From contig JAUVRS010000107.1 of assembly GCA_030597505.1 (NCBI GenBank), positions 1 to 7,865 on the forward strand: a DNA stretch of 7,865 nt, written 5' to 3'. The stretch comes from Desulfobacteraceae bacterium (GTDB lineage Bacteria > Desulfobacterota > DSM-4660 > Desulfatiglandales > Desulfatiglandaceae). Below are positions 5,577 to 7,865 of this stretch, in pieces; the first letter of the stretch is position 1, and each line of letters opens with the position of its first letter. A program made the translations under genes and the position numbers. The notes under the pieces were generated by a model that ran no database searches, was not told the origin of the DNA, and saw nothing but the letters and a program-made list of their open reading frames with translations.

Positions 5577-6722
5577 ATGCACAAGCGGCTTGAGAATTTT
5601 CGCAGCCCAAATACAAACAGACGAGTATCTGATCTCCAGGCGGAACTGGAACGTCGCATCCTCCACGGGCTTTCCTGTGAATGGGAAGAGGCACGGTGGG
5701 CGCTGGATTCCTCTAACAGAGAGAGGTTGCGTAGACCCTTGTTTAGTCTCAGGGATATGAACGGCAGGTGGGGATATTGGTCTGAAGAAAAAAATGAGAT
5801 ATGCCTCAGCCGCAAACTCGTACTTGACCATTCGTGGGACGCTGTCCGCGAGGTCCTTCTCCATGAAATGGCGCATCAGTTTTCCGGACAGGTTTTGGGT
5901 GCCACCAACGCACCCCCCCACGGCCCAAAGTTCAAAAAGGCCTGTTTCCTGCTGAGGGCCAATCCCGAGGCATCAGGGAGCTACAGGCCATTGGATAAAC
6001 AGATCCTGCATGATTCTACCGGGCCTCAAGACAAGATCATGATACGTGTCAAAAAGCTTATGGCCCTGGCACAGAGCAATAACCAGCATGAAGCTGAGGC
6101 AGCCATGACAAAGGCGCATCAATTTATTGCGAAATACAATGTGGATATTCTCGCCCGGAACATAGATCGTCATTTTATCAGTGTTTTTGTCGGAAGTCCT
6201 TCGCTGCGTCACTTCCGGGAGGATTATCATCTTTCCGGTTTATTGCAGGATTTCTATTTTGTGCATGGTATCTGGATACCAGCCTATGTAATGGGAAAAG
6301 GTAAAATGGGGCGGGTGTTAGAGATCAGTGGAACCCTGCAAAACGTAAGGATTGCAAGTTATGTCTATGACTTTGTTAGCCGTTTTGTTGATTCCCGGTG
6401 GCATGAGTACAACAAGAAAAAGGGCTTGAATCGGTATCGCAAAACCGACTTTGCCGTTGGCATAATGAAAGGATTTCGTTCAAAACTGAGATTACAATCC
6501 GAGAAAAGAGAGAACACCCGCAACAGACGCACACTTGTCGAGATTCGGGACCCACTATTGCAAGAACACGTGGATTACAAGTACCCTCACACGGTCAGTG
6601 TCAGAGGTAAGGCCCTGAAAAAAGATAAGCTCGTTTTGAAAGATGGAATAGACGCGGGCAGGAAACTCGTCATCTTCCAGGGAATCACGGAAAAAGGCAC
6701 AAAAAGAAGACTGCTAAATTAG
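5577..6722 (+). CDS. SprT-like zinc metalloprotease-fold protein with DUF2786-like domain
   Basis: 381 residues. The first about 130 form a SprT-like domain: GRWGYWSEEKNEICLSRKL (63-81), then LLHEMAHQFSG (94-104) with the HExxH zinc motif (His96, Glu97, His100) and a likely third ligand His115 in PPHGPKFK. SprT/Spartan-like proteins are associated with cleaving DNA-bound or cross-linked proteins. Residues about 152-192 (IMIRVKKLMALAQSNNQHEA, then AAMTKAHQFIAKYNVDIL) match the DUF2786 pattern, a short helical domain of unknown function often found in phage-like and actinobacterial proteins. The remainder (about 195-381) is basic, Lys/Arg-rich and contains WHEYNKKKG and a segment DFAVGIMKGFRSKL of the kind following DUF2786; I do not know its function. 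No signal peptide or membrane segment. The only in-frame start is ATG 5577, 30 bp after the MaoC-like gene and without a strong ribosome site. Domain calls are firm; cellular role is unknown. Confidence 0.84.
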   Translation: MHKRLENFRSPNTNRRVSDLQAELERRILHGLSCEWEEARWALDSSNRERLRRPLFSLRDMNGRWGYWSEEKNEICLSRKLVLDHSWDAVREVLLHEMAHQFSGQVLGATNAPPHGPKFKKACFLLRANPEASGSYRPLDKQILHDSTGPQDKIMIRVKKLMALAQSNNQHEAEAAMTKAHQFIAKYNVDILARNIDRHFISVFVGSPSLRHFREDYHLSGLLQDFYFVHGIWIPAYVMGKGKMGRVLEISGTLQNVRIASYVYDFVSRFVDSRWHEYNKKKGLNRYRKTDFAVGIMKGFRSKLRLQSEKRENTRNRRTLVEIRDPLLQEHVDYKYPHTVSVRGKALKKDKLVLKDGIDAGRKLVIFQGITEKGTKRRLLN

Positions 6723-6798
6723 TCGAGGCCGGGATAAAAGGTTTGCAATGTTTTTTAGTGGGCAAGAAATGTTGATTCAACCACAAAAAAGACCCGAG
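6723..6798. other. Convergent intergenic spacer
   Basis: 76 bp between the stop of the SprT-like gene and the stop of the cardiolipin synthase. It holds a T6 run (near 6750-6755) with no clear stem before it, and GTTGATTCAAC near 6771, a perfect but loopless 5-bp inverted repeat. I see no good plus-strand terminator here. Confidence 0.5.
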
Positions 6799-6813
6799 TC
6801 AGAGCAGCGGGCC
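6785..6813 (-). terminator. Rho-independent terminator at the 3' end of the cardiolipin synthase gene
   Basis: On the minus strand GGCCCG (6813-6808) can pair with CGGGTC (6796-6791), six pairs including one G-T, around an 11-nt loop, followed immediately by TTTTTT (6790-6785). The left arm lies within the last codons and the stop (6801-6799) is in the loop. Such coding-end terminators occur in compact genomes; the loop is large, so strength is uncertain. Confidence 0.5.
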
Positions 6814-7865
6814 GATGAGGTGTGCCGCGTTTTCAACAAACCGCTGAACTGACGACCGCTTTCGCCACTCAACCAGGTTCATCATCTCAGCGCTTTCGAT
6901 GTATTGGGTCTGCATGGCCCGTACATCTTTGGTAAAACCCGAATCGTAGACAAAAAGGGAAATTTCAAAATCAAGCCACAAACTGCGCATGTCAAGATTG
7001 ACCGATCCAAAGACACACATCTTTCCGTCTACTGTAATGGATTTTGTATGCAGCAATCCCCCTTTAAATCCCGCGATACCCACACCGGCGGCAAGCAGGT
7101 CGTCGAAAAAGGATCGGCTGGCGTAATGGACTAGCCGCGCATCCACCACTGCGGGCACAACTATGGTGACTTTGACACCACGGTGGGCTGCGGAGATAAG
7201 TGCCGTAAGGATCGCATCATCCGGGACAAAATAGGGCGTTGTCAATACCAGTTCTTTGCGGGCAGCGTAGATCACTGCCAGCAATAATTCATGGATCGTC
7301 TCGGGTCTGAATGCCGGCCCGGAAGGGACCACCTGGACTGCCGATGACCCCTTTTCCGGTACGGCGTGTATGTCACTTGTGGCTTCAAGCGTTTTCAGGC
7401 CTTCCCCAGTTTCAAGTTCCCAGTCTTCTATAAAGGTTCCTCCCAACGGCTCCACGCTGGGACCTTCCACCCGTACCACGGCGTCGATCCACTGACCCAC
7501 ACCTTCATCCTGTTTAAAAAAACGTGGGTCAACCAGGTTCTGGCTTCCGGTATAGGCAATTTCTCCATCGATAACGATGATCTTGCGATGGTTCCGGAGG
7601 TCAACTCTCCTCATGAGAATTCGAGTCAAACCCACGGGTAAGGACCCCACAACTCGGATTTTGGAATCTCGAAATCTTTTTACCAATGTGCTCTTTAGAA
7701 AGGATTTGCTCCCGATTGCGTCAACCAGTACCCGGCAAGTCACCCCCCGCTCCGCAGCACGGATCAGTGCCTCTGCCACCTGATCCGCCATTCCGCCAAT
7801 ATGCCAGATAAAGAATTCGAAATGACACGTGTGTTTCGCGTGATCCAGGTCTGAAATAATCGAGT
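6799..7865 (-). CDS. cls: Cardiolipin synthase, C-terminal part (5' end beyond the right edge)
   Basis: 354 residues are in the window; the minus frame stays open past ATG 7791 to the edge and encodes family sequence there (HFEFFIWHIGG just before that Met), so 7791 is not the start and the gene begins outside. Bacterial ClsA-type enzymes are about 480-510 residues and join two phosphatidylglycerols into cardiolipin at the inner membrane. Both phospholipase D motifs are complete: HRKIIVID in NHRKIIVIDGEIAYTGSQN, and HTKSITVD in LLHTKSITVDGKMCVFGS, each giving HxKxxxxD. Also typical are the VRVEGP segment between them, SVNLDMRS after motif 2, and the C-terminal WRKRSSVQRFVENAAHLIGP tail. The N-terminal transmembrane segments expected for ClsA are not in view. 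Convergent with the SprT-like gene. The family call is firm; ClsA versus another Cls subtype depends on the missing part. Confidence 0.93.
   Translation of the reverse strand, partial: SIISDLDHAKHTCHFEFFIWHIGGMADQVAEALIRAAERGVTCRVLVDAIGSKSFLKSTLVKRFRDSKIRVVGSLPVGLTRILMRRVDLRNHRKIIVIDGEIAYTGSQNLVDPRFFKQDEGVGQWIDAVVRVEGPSVEPLGGTFIEDWELETGEGLKTLEATSDIHAVPEKGSSAVQVVPSGPAFRPETIHELLLAVIYAARKELVLTTPYFVPDDAILTALISAAHRGVKVTIVVPAVVDARLVHYASRSFFDDLLAAGVGIAGFKGGLLHTKSITVDGKMCVFGSVNLDMRSLWLDFEISLFVYDSGFTKDVRAMQTQYIESAEMMNLVEWRKRSSVQRFVENAAHLIGPLL

Noticed and set aside
5438..5921. Overlapping minus-strand frames of 125 and 127 codons
   Set aside because: They are antisense to the end of the MaoC-like gene and the zinc-site region of the SprT-like gene, and have no family features.
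6904..7134. 76-codon plus-strand frame within the cardiolipin synthase gene
   Set aside because: It is the complement of the second phospholipase D motif region of a firmly identified gene.
1..7865. Defence island, prophage, CRISPR array or transposon
   Set aside because: No repeats with spacers, no transposase, integrase or toxin-antitoxin genes, and no terminal inverted repeats were seen; the DUF2786-like domain alone is too little to claim phage origin.

Overview
The window reads as ordinary chromosomal DNA from a Gram-negative bacterium of roughly balanced GC. The gene styles (a GlmM ending in an RYSGT-type motif, a ClsA-type cardiolipin synthase, a MaoC-like double hot-dog protein, a stand-alone GHMP sugar kinase of the 'APCRID.GGT' type) suggest a deltaproteobacterium (Desulfobacterota and relatives). 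That placement is inference from protein character, not from a marker gene. No rRNA, tRNA, CRISPR array, insertion sequence or attachment site is visible.

Layout. On the minus strand at the left, a Nudix hydrolase of ADP-ribose pyrophosphatase type (518-1093) is joined by a TAATG stop/start overlap to a GHMP-family sugar kinase. The kinase runs off the left edge (1-518) and is open for 172 codons without a stop. A 169-bp A+T-rich divergent intergenic region (1094-1262) separates this pair from a plus-strand run of five genes: glmM (1263-2612), a PLP-dependent class I/II aminotransferase-fold enzyme (2646-3797), a 2-keto-4-pentenoate hydratase-family enzyme (3856-4647), a MaoC-like double hot-dog protein (4725-5546), and a SprT-like metalloprotease-fold protein that also carries a DUF2786-like domain (5577-6722). 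Gaps between them are 33, 58, 77 and 30 bp, so one transcript is plausible. A convergent cardiolipin synthase (phospholipase D superfamily) enters from the right edge on the minus strand and stops at 6799. A likely Rho-independent terminator is built into the end of its coding sequence.

How the genes may work together. GlmM supplies glucosamine-1-phosphate for UDP-GlcNAc and hence peptidoglycan and LPS. The GHMP kinase (a sugar phosphorylator) and the Nudix enzyme (a nucleoside-diphosphate-sugar cleaver) could sit in sugar-nucleotide turnover. The aminotransferase-fold, hydratase and MaoC-like genes could form a small catabolic or biosynthetic module acting on a 2-oxo or enoyl intermediate. 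The MaoC-like protein lacks the usual catalytic Asp, so its chemistry is uncertain. The SprT-like/DUF2786 protein is the least understood gene and the best candidate for something undescribed. No defence system, prophage or clearly novel multi-gene system is evident.
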